Below, in pieces: positions 44,462 through 53,639 of a stretch of DNA of 64,000 nucleotides (position 1 is the first letter of the stretch; every line of letters begins with the position of its first letter). The notes below the pieces were generated by a model. The model was not told the DNA's origin, did not search any database, and saw only the letters and a program-made list of their open reading frames with translations. The position numbers and the translations under genes were made by a program. Origin of the DNA: CBDDBK01 sp965225715 (GTDB lineage: Bacteria; Bacteroidota; Bacteroidia; Cytophagales; Flammeovirgaceae); NCBI GenBank assembly GCA_965225715.1, contig CBDDBK010000002.1, positions 1,302,001-1,366,000 on the forward strand, in the 5' to 3' direction.

Positions 44462-45412
44462 TTGAAAATAGCGAAAGAAATACAAGTTGCTCTAGTTACC
44501 CTAATTGGTATTACTGCATTATATTTTGGATTTGGCTACTTAAAAGGACAAAATATTTTTTCAAATACAAATACTTTTTATACTATATATGAAAAAATAG
44601 AAGGTTTAAAAATATCTAACTCTGTGACTATAAATGGATTAAAAGTTGGTCAGATTGAAGATATTCAACTTTTAGAACAGAAAAATAACAAAATTATAGT
44701 TACTTTAGAAATTAAAGGGACGATAAAATTAGCTAGTGGCACCAAAGCCTTACTAACTGATGGTGGATTATTTGGTGATAAGATTATAGAATTAGTGACC
44801 TCTTCTTATGGTGAATCTTATCAAGATATTGAAGATACTTTAATAGGGATTAAGGAAAAAGGACTAACTGATATTGTTCAAGAACGTGCTATACCGCTTC
44901 TGATTCATTTAGATTCTACTATTATTCAAATTAATCAAATTGCTAAATTTATCGCTGGACAAGAAGAAAAAGTGCAGAAAATAGCAGGGAATTTAGCTAA
45001 TTTAACCGATCAATTGCAAGGTATAGCCCAGAGTGCTAATAAAAATTTAGCTTCAGTATTAACACAAACAAATATTATTACTCAAAACCTTAATAAATCG
45101 AGCCATAATTTCCCTAAAATTACCGAAAACTTGATCCAATTTTCTGATAGCCTTAAAGCTATTCCTATTATCGAAATTTCAAATCATCTAAAATACAGTA
45201 CCCAAAATTTAAGTGAAATAATTGCTAATATAAATACTAATAAAAGTACTTTGGGATTGTTAACACGAGATGATTCTTTATATAGAAATTTGAATAATGT
45301 TTTTAGAGATTTAGATATATTACTTACCGATATAAAGAAAAATCCTAAAAAATATGTTCATTTTTCGGCTTTTGGAAAAAAAGATAAAAAAGAAGAATTT
45401 GAAAAAAAATAA
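44462..45412 (+). CDS. MlaD/MCE-family lipid-transport protein
   Basis: The best start is the TTG at 44462, which gives MKIAKEIQVALVTLIGITAL, the usual opening of Bacteroidota MCE proteins; an extension upstream (44363) has no sense. The protein is then 316 aa: one membrane helix (about 10-27), the MCE domain (about 35-115, SNTNTFYTIYEKIEGLKISN, ASGTKALLTDGGLFGDKIIE), then a long helical region (about 140-290). MCE proteins form hexameric pores or tubes between the membranes and work with an MlaE/MlaF ABC transporter; those genes are not in the window. A strong terminator follows at 45593. Confidence 0.88.
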   Translation: MKIAKEIQVALVTLIGITALYFGFGYLKGQNIFSNTNTFYTIYEKIEGLKISNSVTINGLKVGQIEDIQLLEQKNNKIIVTLEIKGTIKLASGTKALLTDGGLFGDKIIELVTSSYGESYQDIEDTLIGIKEKGLTDIVQERAIPLLIHLDSTIIQINQIAKFIAGQEEKVQKIAGNLANLTDQLQGIAQSANKNLASVLTQTNIITQNLNKSSHNFPKITENLIQFSDSLKAIPIIEISNHLKYSTQNLSEIIANINTNKSTLGLLTRDDSLYRNLNNVFRDLDILLTDIKKNPKKYVHFSAFGKKDKKEEFEKK

Positions 45413-45592
45413 TTATGCTATTTTTATTTTGAAAATATTCATTTTTAAAATAAACACGTTTAAAAACTCCAAAAATCCTTTTTTCAAGTGACGTGACTAT
45501 ATTTCAAATAGAAAAAGTATTTTTTAGATATTGAAGTCGTTGATAAGAAAATATTCTATATTTAATAGCAAAGCTATGGTCATTAAACTTAA

Positions 45593-45627
45593 AAGTTGAC
45601 AGGTTTTTAAAACCTATCAACTTTTTT
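45593..45627. terminator. Bidirectional intrinsic terminator
   Basis: AAGTTGACAGGTTT (45593-45606) pairs with AAACCTATCAACTT with one mismatch, 14-bp stem, 3-4 base loop, and T-runs on both strands. It separates the converging MCE and SRPBCC genes. Confidence 0.85.
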
Positions 45628-45641
45628 AAAAACATAGATAG

Positions 45642-46181
45642 TTATTCTTCGCAAAGGACTTTTAATTTATTTAATGCTTTTTTAAACTCTTCACCTAGCT
45701 CTTTTTCAGGATCTAACCATAGATTCATAAAATTAAGAGGATAGGGTATTTGGCTATGCACTTCCCAAGTTACTTGGGTTTCATGTCCAGTTTCCAAAAG
45801 TTTAATATAACCTTTAGCTTTTGATTCATAAGGTGTATAAAATTCTATATCCATATTTATCGATTCAAAAGGTACGACTTCAGTGATGGTTTGCATCCCC
45901 GAACCAACTTTTTTAACTTCACTTTCCCAAGATGTTGTTGACCCTACGACACCATCTTCACCAGTGAATGTTTTTTTTATATTTGGGTCGTAATCATTCC
46001 AAGGGCTCCATTGATCCAAGGCGTGAAAAGAATTAACATTATGCCAAACATTATCAGCCGATGATGTTATAGTAATAGAAGTTTCGTAATCAAAGTCTTT
46101 AGAGATAAAAAGGGCAGAAATTAAAGGTATACCAATGAATACTGCTAAAACGATACCAACAATTTTTAATACTTTTTTCAT
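45642..46181 (-). CDS. SRPBCC-family (polyketide cyclase/START-like) protein
   Basis: A 179-aa protein. Residues 1-26 form a membrane anchor (VLKIVGIVLAVFIGIPLISAL); then the helix-grip fold of the SRPBCC superfamily: FDYETSITITSSADNVWHNV, HALDQWSPWNDYDPN, TFTGEDGVVGSTTSWES and the final helix EKELGEEFKKALNKL. These proteins bind hydrophobic ligands. The membrane-anchored form with WSPW is widespread in Bacteroidota and its ligand is unknown. It stands alone. Confidence 0.88.
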   Translation of the reverse strand: MKKVLKIVGIVLAVFIGIPLISALFISKDFDYETSITITSSADNVWHNVNSFHALDQWSPWNDYDPNIKKTFTGEDGVVGSTTSWESEVKKVGSGMQTITEVVPFESINMDIEFYTPYESKAKGYIKLLETGHETQVTWEVHSQIPYPLNFMNLWLDPEKELGEEFKKALNKLKVLCEE

Positions 46182-46461
46182 ATTAAATTTATTTAAATGG
46201 TGATTAAATGAATAGTATTTGTTTTCAATAATTAGGCACTATGAAAAGCAAAATATTAAAAACCAATACTAAGTATTTGGTTTATTAATATGTTAAAAAA
46301 GTTTACCAAAACTATTGAAGTTTAAAAAATAATAACTAAAATCACGACAATAATAAAAAATAATCGGTTTTTAAAGTATTTTTGTAACTTTATAGAAACC
46401 GATTATTAAAAAGTTTAGGTTAAGTATAAACTTAATTTAGACAGTATAGAATATATTCTTT

Positions 46462-47460
46462 TTAATTCAAAATTGCTATTTTGGCAATTAAATCAACTAC
46501 TCTTTGGGCATAACCCGCTTCATTATCATACCAACCAACAATTTTAACTAAATTACCATTAGCACTTGTGAGCATAGAATCAAAGATACAAGATGCTGAG
46601 TTACCGACAATATCAATAGAAACAATAGGCTCAGTACAATAAGATAAAACACCTTTCATGTGATTATTGGCAGCGGCTTTTACAGTTGTATTAATTTCTT
46701 GTGCGGTAGTTTCTTTTTTCAATACAGCGGTTAAATCAGTTAAAGAACCAGCTGGGATAGGAACACGCATAGCACAACCATCTAATTTGCCCTTAAGATG
46801 AGGTAAAACCAAACCAACGGCTTTAGCAGCACCAGTAGTTGTAGGTATAATTGAATAAGCTGCAGCTCTAGAGCGTCGCAAATCGGAATGAGGTGAGTCC
46901 TGTAAACGTTGGTCGGCAGTATAAGCATGTATAGTTGTCATATAACCTTTTTCAATACCAAAAGTGTCGTCCAAAATTTTTGCCATAGGAGCTAAGCAGT
47001 TTGTGGTACAAGAGGCATTAGAAAGTATTTGGTCATCAGCAGAAATAACATTATCATTAACCCCTAAAACTATTGTTTTTACATCACCTTTGGCAGGTGC
47101 TGAGATAATAACTTTTTTAGCTCCAGCTTGTAAATGTAAACCAGCACCTTCTTTACTAACAAAACGTCCTGTAGATTCCAAAACAATATCCACCTTTAGA
47201 TCTTTCCAAGGTAAGTTTTTAGGATCCTTTTCAGAATAAATAGGAATATTTTTACCGTTAACCGTAAGATTCGTTCCTTCAAAAGATGCCGTTCCATTAA
47301 AACCGCCCTGAGCAGAATCATATTTTAATAAATGACATAAGGTCTTTGGTTCAGTTAAGTCATTGATAGCAACAATCTCTAAATTTGTTCCAAGTAAATT
47401 TCTAAAGGCTAAACGACCAATACGACCGAAACCATTAATAGCGACACGTGTTTTAGGCAT
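46462..47460 (-). CDS. gap: Glyceraldehyde-3-phosphate dehydrogenase, type I
   Basis: A 332-aa class I GAPDH. The NAD fold is VAINGFGRIGRLAFRNL, the catalytic Cys is C151 in SNASCTTNCLAP, the active-site His lies in TTIHAYTADQRLQDSPH, and WYDNEAGYAQRVVDL closes the C-terminal. D33 in AINDL favours NAD over NADP. It converts glyceraldehyde-3-phosphate to 1,3-bisphosphoglycerate in glycolysis. It stands alone rather than with pgk. The TATTTTTG box at 47513 lies about 50 bases upstream. Confidence 0.98.
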   Translation of the reverse strand: MPKTRVAINGFGRIGRLAFRNLLGTNLEIVAINDLTEPKTLCHLLKYDSAQGGFNGTASFEGTNLTVNGKNIPIYSEKDPKNLPWKDLKVDIVLESTGRFVSKEGAGLHLQAGAKKVIISAPAKGDVKTIVLGVNDNVISADDQILSNASCTTNCLAPMAKILDDTFGIEKGYMTTIHAYTADQRLQDSPHSDLRRSRAAAYSIIPTTTGAAKAVGLVLPHLKGKLDGCAMRVPIPAGSLTDLTAVLKKETTAQEINTTVKAAANNHMKGVLSYCTEPIVSIDIVGNSASCIFDSMLTSANGNLVKIVGWYDNEAGYAQRVVDLIAKIAILN

Positions 47461-47512
47461 ACCTTGCTAAGTTTATTATATTTATAAATCAGAAATTAAA
47501 ATTGATATTTTG

Positions 47513-47520
47513 CAAAAATA
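47513..47520 (-). promoter_or_regulatory. Bacteroidota -7 box for gap
   Basis: Reads TATTTTTG on the minus strand, 53 bases before the gap start; fits TAnnTTTG. No clear -33 TTG. Confidence 0.45.
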
Positions 47521-48008
47521 GTTTAAAAGCATTTTTTATTTCTAAAAAATAAGATTAATTTTATAGAAATAGTTGTTCATAAAATCATGTAATTAATATT
47601 TGATATTCATACTTTATTATAAAACTATTTAAATTCGGGATTAAAAAAGTTGAAATATTGAAAATAAAAAAACATATAAATATTTGGTTATTAATATATA
47701 AAAAAAAATAACAAATTATAATAATCTTTAACCTTCTTTTTAAAACAAATGTCCTTACTTTCTTTTTTTTTAAGTATTGTAGAAATAGAAAATGTGCTTG
47801 TCAATATAACAATTTAGAAAGATTGGAAAAATAATAGACTTGAACTTATTTTATAATCAGTGTTTTAAATAGTTTTTAAGATTAGCAATACTTCAAAAAT
47901 TTGGCCTTGAAATGCTGTACAGAAATTTCAGTGATGTCTATCTTTAAAACACTTATGCACAAAACTGGACATATCTTCTTGATTAGCGGATTTTTGGTTG
48001 GGTTTTTT
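47521..48008. other. Gap between valS and gap
   Basis: About 490 bases without a supported gene. The minus strand has a 40-codon open run without a start (NPLIKKICPVLCISVLKIDI) at about 47870-47990 that could be a scrap of mobile DNA. GGGTTT/AAACCC at about 48001-48020 can form a small hairpin over the valS stop. Confidence 0.4.
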
Positions 48009-50645
48009 TCAAACCCGATTTTTAAGAATTTCTAATTTATTCTGTGCATCTTCAGCTTTTTTCCTTTCTCTTACTATAACAGCTTCGGGAGCATTATTGA
48101 GAAAAGTAGGGTTATTTAGTTTTTTTTCTATACTTGCCAAAAATTTTTCAGTATGTATTAATTCTTTTTGACGTTTTTTTTTCTCATCAGCTGTATTTTC
48201 ATTTTTCTTTATAGGTATAAAGACCTCATCACTTTTATGAATGAAATAGCTGTAGGTATCATCAGGTTTTATTTGAGAAAATGTTAGACTCTCTAAGTTA
48301 GCTAATTTAATAATCAAAGGTTTTAAACGCTCATAAATAGAACTTTTTTGAGTTTTAAGGATAATTTTTAGAGGTATTTTGGGAGAAAGTTGGTTTTTTA
48401 TCTTAATATTCCGCAAAAAACTGACTAAAGAAAAGGCCATATCAAAATCTTCAAGTTGTTTATTGTCGATGGTTTTATGTTCATCAGATCGTTTTATTTG
48501 GGGATAAAGACTTATCATAATACTTTCATTTTCTTGCCTTTTTTTTATTAAATGCCAAAGTTCTTCGGTAATAAAAGGCATAAAAGGATGTAGTATTTTT
48601 AATAGTGTTTCTAAAAAAATAATAGTTTGTTCATGCGTTTTTAGATCAATAGTTTTTGAGGCATTGGGCTTGATACTTTCCAAAAACCAAGAACAAAAAC
48701 TATCCCATATCAAACGGTATACATGAATGAGAATATCAGAAATTTTATATTTTTTGTATAAATTTGCACTCAAATCAAGAATGTCATTGATTTTAGTTTC
48801 AAACCACTGACAAGCCAATTGATTTTCCAAAGGTGTTTGGTGTTTTTCTTCAGGTATCCAAGATTGGATAAGTCTAAAAGCATTCCATATTTTATTAGAG
48901 AAGTTTCGTCCCTGTTGGCAAAGCTTTTCGTCGAAAAGCAAATCATTACCTGCTGGCGAAGAAAATAACATTCCGACTCTAACTCCATCAGCACCATATT
49001 TTTTCATGAGTTCTATAGGATCGGGAGAATTACCTAGTTGCTTAGACATTTTTCGTCTCTTTTTATCCCGCACTATGCCTGTGAGGTACACATTTTTAAA
49101 AGGCGCTTCTCCTAAATATTCATAACCAAATATGATCATTCGAGCAATCCAAAAAAACAGAATTTCAGGTGCTGTAACAATATCATTAGTAGGATAGTAG
49201 TAATTTATATCTTTATTTTCAGGTGAAATAATTCCGTCAAAAACCGACAGGGGCCATAATCCCGAAGAAAACCACGTATCCAACACATCAGGATCTTGCT
49301 TCAAATCTTTAGCCTGAATATCAGGATTTTGACTTTGGGCTTTTTTAAGTGCTTGTGTTTCATTTTCTGCCACTACATAAGCTCCTGAAGGTAAATAATA
49401 AACAGGAATTTGATGCCCCCACCATAATTGCCGAGAAATACACCAATCGCGTACATTGTTCATCCATTGGAAATAGGTATTTTTAAATTTATCTGGGTAA
49501 AATTTTATGGTGCCATTCTCAACAGCTTTTAGAGCTGGACTAACTAACTTTTCCATCTTTACAAACCATTGTTTCGAAAGTTTAGGTTCAATAACGGCAT
49601 TAGTTCTTTCAGATAATCCTATATTATGGGTATGATTTTCAATTTTAATCAAATAGCCTTTTTCTTTAAGCTCTTTAGCAATTTCTTTTCGGGCTACAAA
49701 ACGGTCTTTACCAATATATAACTGGGCTTCTTGATTGAGTTTGCCTGATTCGTCCAAAATATCTATACATGGTAAATTGTGTTTTTTGCCTAGCTCGTAG
49801 TCGTTTATATCATGAGCTGGGGTTACCTTTAAAGCTCCTGTTCCAAATTCCATAGTAATATAGTCATCAGCAAGCACAGGAATAGCTTTATTTAATAAGG
49901 GGATAAAAACTTTTTTGCCAAGCAAATGCTTATAACGCGTATCATGAGGGTGGACAGCAATAGCAGAATCGGCAAAAATTGTTTCGGGACGAGTTGTTGC
50001 AATTGTAATTTTACCGTTCCCGTCTGTAAAAGGATAGGCAATATAATAGAGTTTAGACTGGCGTTCTTGATGTATAACTTCATCATCGGCAATAGCAGTT
50101 TTTCCTTCAGGGTCCCAATTAATCATTCGGCTTCCTTTATAAATATAGCCTTTTTCATGGAGCCTAATAAAGGTCTTAATAACACTTTGAGAAAGGTCTT
50201 TTTCCATAGTGAACCGGGTTCTATCCCAATCACAAGAAGCACCTAATTTTTTAAGTTGTTCTAATATAACACCTCCGTATTTTTCCTTCCATATCCAAGC
50301 ATGTTCCAAAAATTTCTTCCGACCAATATCTTCTTTTTTAAGATTATATTCATTTTTTAACATATTAACGACCTTAGCTTCTGTAGCTATAGAAGCATGG
50401 TCAGTACCTGGTACCCAAAGAGCCTCTTTACCTTCCATACGGGCTTTACGAATAAGTATATCTTGAATGGTATTGTTGAGCATATGTCCCATATGAAGAA
50501 CACCTGTAACATTTGGAGGAGGAATCAAAATGGTATAAGGAGTTTTAGAAGTCTGAGGTGAAGAAGCAAAAAAGTGCCTATCCAGCCAATATTGATACCA
50601 CTTTTTCTCAATGTGTTCGGGTTGATATTTCTTTGATAGTTCCAT
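48009..50645 (-). CDS. valS: Valine--tRNA ligase
   Basis: An 878-aa class I synthetase. The HIGH motif is HMGH (residues 51-54, in PPPNVTGVLHMGHML) and the KMSKS motif is KMSKQ (from K532, RRKMSKQLGNSPDP). The editing domain has ATTRPETIFADSAIAVHP; WCISRQLWWGHQIPVYY and DTWFSSGLWPLSVF are further ValS blocks. The C-terminal coiled-coil arm (about 815-878) is Lys/Glu-rich. It charges tRNA-Val and clears mischarged Thr. The 835-base upstream gap contains a decayed IS fragment and an isolated terminator-like hairpin. Confidence 0.98.
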   Translation of the reverse strand: MELSKKYQPEHIEKKWYQYWLDRHFFASSPQTSKTPYTILIPPPNVTGVLHMGHMLNNTIQDILIRKARMEGKEALWVPGTDHASIATEAKVVNMLKNEYNLKKEDIGRKKFLEHAWIWKEKYGGVILEQLKKLGASCDWDRTRFTMEKDLSQSVIKTFIRLHEKGYIYKGSRMINWDPEGKTAIADDEVIHQERQSKLYYIAYPFTDGNGKITIATTRPETIFADSAIAVHPHDTRYKHLLGKKVFIPLLNKAIPVLADDYITMEFGTGALKVTPAHDINDYELGKKHNLPCIDILDESGKLNQEAQLYIGKDRFVARKEIAKELKEKGYLIKIENHTHNIGLSERTNAVIEPKLSKQWFVKMEKLVSPALKAVENGTIKFYPDKFKNTYFQWMNNVRDWCISRQLWWGHQIPVYYLPSGAYVVAENETQALKKAQSQNPDIQAKDLKQDPDVLDTWFSSGLWPLSVFDGIISPENKDINYYYPTNDIVTAPEILFFWIARMIIFGYEYLGEAPFKNVYLTGIVRDKKRRKMSKQLGNSPDPIELMKKYGADGVRVGMLFSSPAGNDLLFDEKLCQQGRNFSNKIWNAFRLIQSWIPEEKHQTPLENQLACQWFETKINDILDLSANLYKKYKISDILIHVYRLIWDSFCSWFLESIKPNASKTIDLKTHEQTIIFLETLLKILHPFMPFITEELWHLIKKRQENESIMISLYPQIKRSDEHKTIDNKQLEDFDMAFSLVSFLRNIKIKNQLSPKIPLKIILKTQKSSIYERLKPLIIKLANLESLTFSQIKPDDTYSYFIHKSDEVFIPIKKNENTADEKKKRQKELIHTEKFLASIEKKLNNPTFLNNAPEAVIVRERKKAEDAQNKLEILKNRV

Positions 50646-50829
50646 ATATATCTCAATTAAATAGAGGAATGTCTGAAAAGTTGTATATAGGTTTTATTAA
50701 ATGCGATTTTATTAATATATAGTTTTTACAAAACTTTGATTATTAGATATTTATATTATATTTAATTTTTTAAATTTAATTAAAATAGCAATTTTATTTT
50801 TAATTTACTTTTGAAACTGACCTCTATGA

Positions 50830-50945
50830 AAAAAGGAACATAATGATATAAACGATGCTCTTTAGGCAAAGATAAAAAATTATTTTTCTTATTTCAAAGG
50901 CAAAAGAAAATCGCCTCAAAAAGATATAGTTAATGCTTGCTTATT
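50830..50945 (+). pseudogene. Decayed IS5-like transposase fragment
   Basis: GAACATAATGATATAAACGA and then AAAAAGATATAGTTAATGCT+TGCTTATTC align with 63225-63340 of the IS5-like element (ACATAATGCTATAGATGACG, AAAAAGATGTTTTTAATGCT+TGCTTATTT), with many differences and loss of frame. No ends were seen. Confidence 0.6.
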
Positions 50946-51235
50946 CATAACTATAATAAATATACAATTATTTCAATACTAATAAAGACAAGCCTTTGAT
51001 TACTCTTGTTTACTTTTATATTAACATTCAATACAATAGCTAAGAGTATGAAAAATAGTATTTTTTTCAAGGATATATAATACCATTCTATATTGTTCTG
51101 TTAAAACTGTTAAAATTTAACTATGTAATGGTATAATTAAAGTGGAAACTATAATTGAGCAGATTGGGATAGACAATAACAATAGAAGTTCTTGGTTTTA
51201 GTAAAAATTTTTAGTTTTGCCACAAAATATAAAAA

Positions 51236-51264
51236 GTAAGACTTTAATAATACTAAAGTCTTAC
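51236..51264 (-). terminator. Isolated terminator-like hairpin on the minus strand
   Basis: GTAAGACTTTA (51236-51246) pairs perfectly with TAAAGTCTTAC (51254-51264), 7-base loop. On the minus strand it is followed by TTTTTATATTTTG. No minus-strand gene ends here, so it either marks an unseen transcript or is an attenuator in a long leader of valS (start 50645). Confidence 0.4.
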
Positions 51265-51480
51265 CCATAAACACCACACTTTACCTTTTACTTTACTCGT
51301 ATTATTTTTTTAAAATTTATGGTACCTTTAGTTTATTATTCTTATTGGTCTAAATACGTTTCCTTTTATTTAAATGTTTCATAATAACCGAATAAAAATA
51401 AAGAATATAGCATTTTAAGAAAAAAATTATAAGCCTAAATCATCTGTTTTTTTTTTAATTTTAATCCTAACTGTTAAATT

Positions 51481-52725
51481 ATGAGATTCAATTTTTCTTA
51501 TAAAAAAGAAACATTCTCGACAAAACTACTAGTTATTTTAGCTATCATAGTAGGTATTTTTTCTTTTGCATTTACCAGTTTTTTGGTGAGTAAGTTAGCA
51601 GAGGTTGAAAAATATCATATTCATTTATATGCTAAAAGTCAAGAATTTTTAACTAATAATCATCAAAACAATGAAAATGTGGATATTTTCATCTGGCAAG
51701 AAATTATTCATGTCGATCACACCATACCTGTTATTCTAACTGATACCAATAAAAATGTAAAGTATCATAGAAATATTAATATTCCTGAGTCATTTACCGA
51801 AGAGGAAAAAAAGAATTATTTATTAGGTAAAATGGATAAAATGGTAACACATTATAAGCCCATACCTGTTTATGAAGCTAATAATACCTTAATAGAATAT
51901 ATCTATTATGATGATTCACCACTTTTATATTTATTAAAATATTTTCCAGAAGTTCAGGTTTCTGTTATCATAATGGGTTTAATTGTCTTTTTTCTATTAT
52001 TTTCTTATTCTCGTCGGGCAGAACAAAATAAAATATGGGCTGGAATGGCAAAAGAAACTGCTCACCAGTTAGCGACTCCAATTTCTGGTCTAAATGGTTG
52101 GTTAAGTTTTTTAGAAGATGTTAAAGAAATAGAACCTACTGTCCTTGAAGAAATAATGAAAGATATCAATCGATTAGAAATAATTACAGAACGTTTTTCT
52201 AATGTTGGGGCAAAACCAACTTTTAAGGAGATAAATTTAATTGAAGTCATTCAAGATATTATTAATTATTTAAGGAAACGAATTTCTCAAAGAATAGAAA
52301 TTTATTTCCTTTATAGACGCAATAGAGAATACAATTGCTTTTTAAACATTTCTCTTTTTAGTTGGGTTATTGAAAATATCTGTAAAAATGCTGTTAATGC
52401 TATTCCAAAAAAAGGCAAAATTAGTGTCTATATTAATCATACCAACACTAATTTTATTTCAATAGCTATTCAAGATACAGGGATAGGTATAAAAAAATCT
52501 CAATTCAAGAAAATATTTGAGCCTGGTTATACAACTCGGGAAGATGGATGGGGATTGGGATTAAGTTTAGCAAAGCGTATTATAGAAGAGTATCATGAAG
52601 GTAAAATTTGGGTATATAAGTCTAAAATTGGCTTAGGGACAACCTTCCGAATACTTATTCCCTATAAAGAGATTAACAAAAGAAAAAGCATCCACCTTTT
52701 TAAATGGATGCTTAATAAAAATTAG
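51481..52725 (+). CDS. Membrane sensor histidine kinase (orphan)
   Basis: A 414-aa kinase. Two membrane helices (about 15-37 and 159-176) flank a periplasmic sensor of about 120 residues. The phosphoacceptor is H195 in AKETAHQLATPISGL. The ATPase domain shows the N box (NICKNAVNAI), the D box DTGIGI and the G box GWGLGLSLAKRII. No response regulator lies next to it, so the partner is encoded elsewhere. The periplasmic part (FTEEEKKNYLLGKM, HYKPIPV) resembles sensors of unknown ligand in Bacteroidota. The 3' end of the coding region doubles as a terminator for the converging gene. Confidence 0.92.
   Translation: MRFNFSYKKETFSTKLLVILAIIVGIFSFAFTSFLVSKLAEVEKYHIHLYAKSQEFLTNNHQNNENVDIFIWQEIIHVDHTIPVILTDTNKNVKYHRNINIPESFTEEEKKNYLLGKMDKMVTHYKPIPVYEANNTLIEYIYYDDSPLLYLLKYFPEVQVSVIIMGLIVFFLLFSYSRRAEQNKIWAGMAKETAHQLATPISGLNGWLSFLEDVKEIEPTVLEEIMKDINRLEIITERFSNVGAKPTFKEINLIEVIQDIINYLRKRISQRIEIYFLYRRNREYNCFLNISLFSWVIENICKNAVNAIPKKGKISVYINHTNTNFISIAIQDTGIGIKKSQFKKIFEPGYTTREDGWGLGLSLAKRIIEEYHEGKIWVYKSKIGLGTTFRILIPYKEINKRKSIHLFKWMLNKN
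52686..52713 (-). terminator. Terminator for 52745-53155 embedded in the kinase coding end
   Basis: AAGCATCCA (52686-52694) pairs with TGGATGCTT (52705-52713). Read on the minus strand the stem is followed by TTTTTCTTTTGTT, a good T-tract. It lies within the last 13 codons of the histidine kinase gene on the other strand. Confidence 0.65.
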
Positions 52726-52744
52726 ACAACATAAAATTAACCTT

Positions 52745-53155
52745 CTAATTAAAAAATAGAACATCGACCTCACGGTCAAAAGATTCTATGGCTTCTTGAC
52801 GGGCAGTTAAAGCTAATTGATGAGAAGCATAATAACGCTCTACATAATTTATATCAATTTTAAAAAGCAAACCTGGATAATTATGTTCCAGTTGCTGATG
52901 AAAATTGAAAACTAATTCATCCCATTCTAAAACTAATTCATCGACATTAACTTCGTATATAGGCGAAAGAATAGTCTTATCTTGACCATTCCAAGTTGTA
53001 TTGTGCGCCACAAAAAATATATACGAAATACTCGGCAAAATATTTTGTACGTCAGCTTCCTGATCCATCTGGACATTATTTCCAGACTTAGGAAGAGGAT
53101 CAGTTTCCAGTTGTAAAAAACTTAAAAACGAACCCATAAGGATTATAATAAACAT
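52745..53155 (-). CDS. Small exported protein of unknown function
   Basis: I choose the ATG at 53155, giving 136 aa with an N-terminal hydrophobic segment (MFIIILMGSFLSFLQLETDP); the longer frame starts at a TTG (53185). The rest is polar, with ISYIFFVAHNTTWNGQDKTI, EWDELVFNFHQQLEHNYPGL and a C-terminal helix. No family recognised. The residue pattern looks like a compact alpha/beta domain, perhaps periplasmic. A TAATTTTG box lies about 105 bases upstream at 53259, and a terminator follows at 52686. Confidence 0.65.
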   Translation of the reverse strand: MFIIILMGSFLSFLQLETDPLPKSGNNVQMDQEADVQNILPSISYIFFVAHNTTWNGQDKTILSPIYEVNVDELVLEWDELVFNFHQQLEHNYPGLLFKIDINYVERYYASHQLALTARQEAIESFDREVDVLFFN

Positions 53156-53258
53156 TAATTCAATTGTATTTGGTAAAATTGTCAAAATATAAAAAAAGGT
53201 GTAAACTGTAAATTAACACCCAAAAGCTTTTACATGTTTTAGCGTATAAAATAAGGAT

Positions 53259-53266
53259 CAAAATTA
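53259..53266 (-). promoter_or_regulatory. Bacteroidota -7-like box
   Basis: Reads TAATTTTG on the minus strand (TTTGCTAATTTTGATCC), about 105 bases before the small exported protein gene. The same TTTGCTAATTTTGA string occurs at about 3521 upstream of the efflux operon. The rest of the gap 53267-53639 has no gene. Confidence 0.35.
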
Positions 53267-53639
53267 GCAAAGAACTAAGTTATAGATTGTATAATTAGAG
53301 TTCTAAAGCACAATCTAAGAAGAAATTTAATAAAATACAAAATAGTTTATTTTTTTATTTAGGATTACAGTCCAACGTTAAGGTTAATATTAAAATAATA
53401 AACCTTGCTGTTAGAAATATTTTCATATAAAATATGAATCTCTTATAGAGATTTTCTAATATGTTTTTTGTTTTAAATTAAATTTTATGAATTATTAAGG
53501 TTCAATGAAACAAGATTATAATAATTTAGTCTTTTTATAAAAATAAAATATTTATTATGTTTAAAACTTCAATAGAGCATTTATTACTTGTTTTTTAAAC
53601 AGAAATCATACTTATATGTTTTAAAATTGTATCATTTTT

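Larger units (their letters stand above)
50646..51480. other. 835-base gap between valS and the histidine kinase gene
   Basis: No intact gene on either strand. It contains an IS5-like transposase scrap (50830-50945) and an 11-bp perfect hairpin (51236-51264). The rest is AT-rich. Confidence 0.4.
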
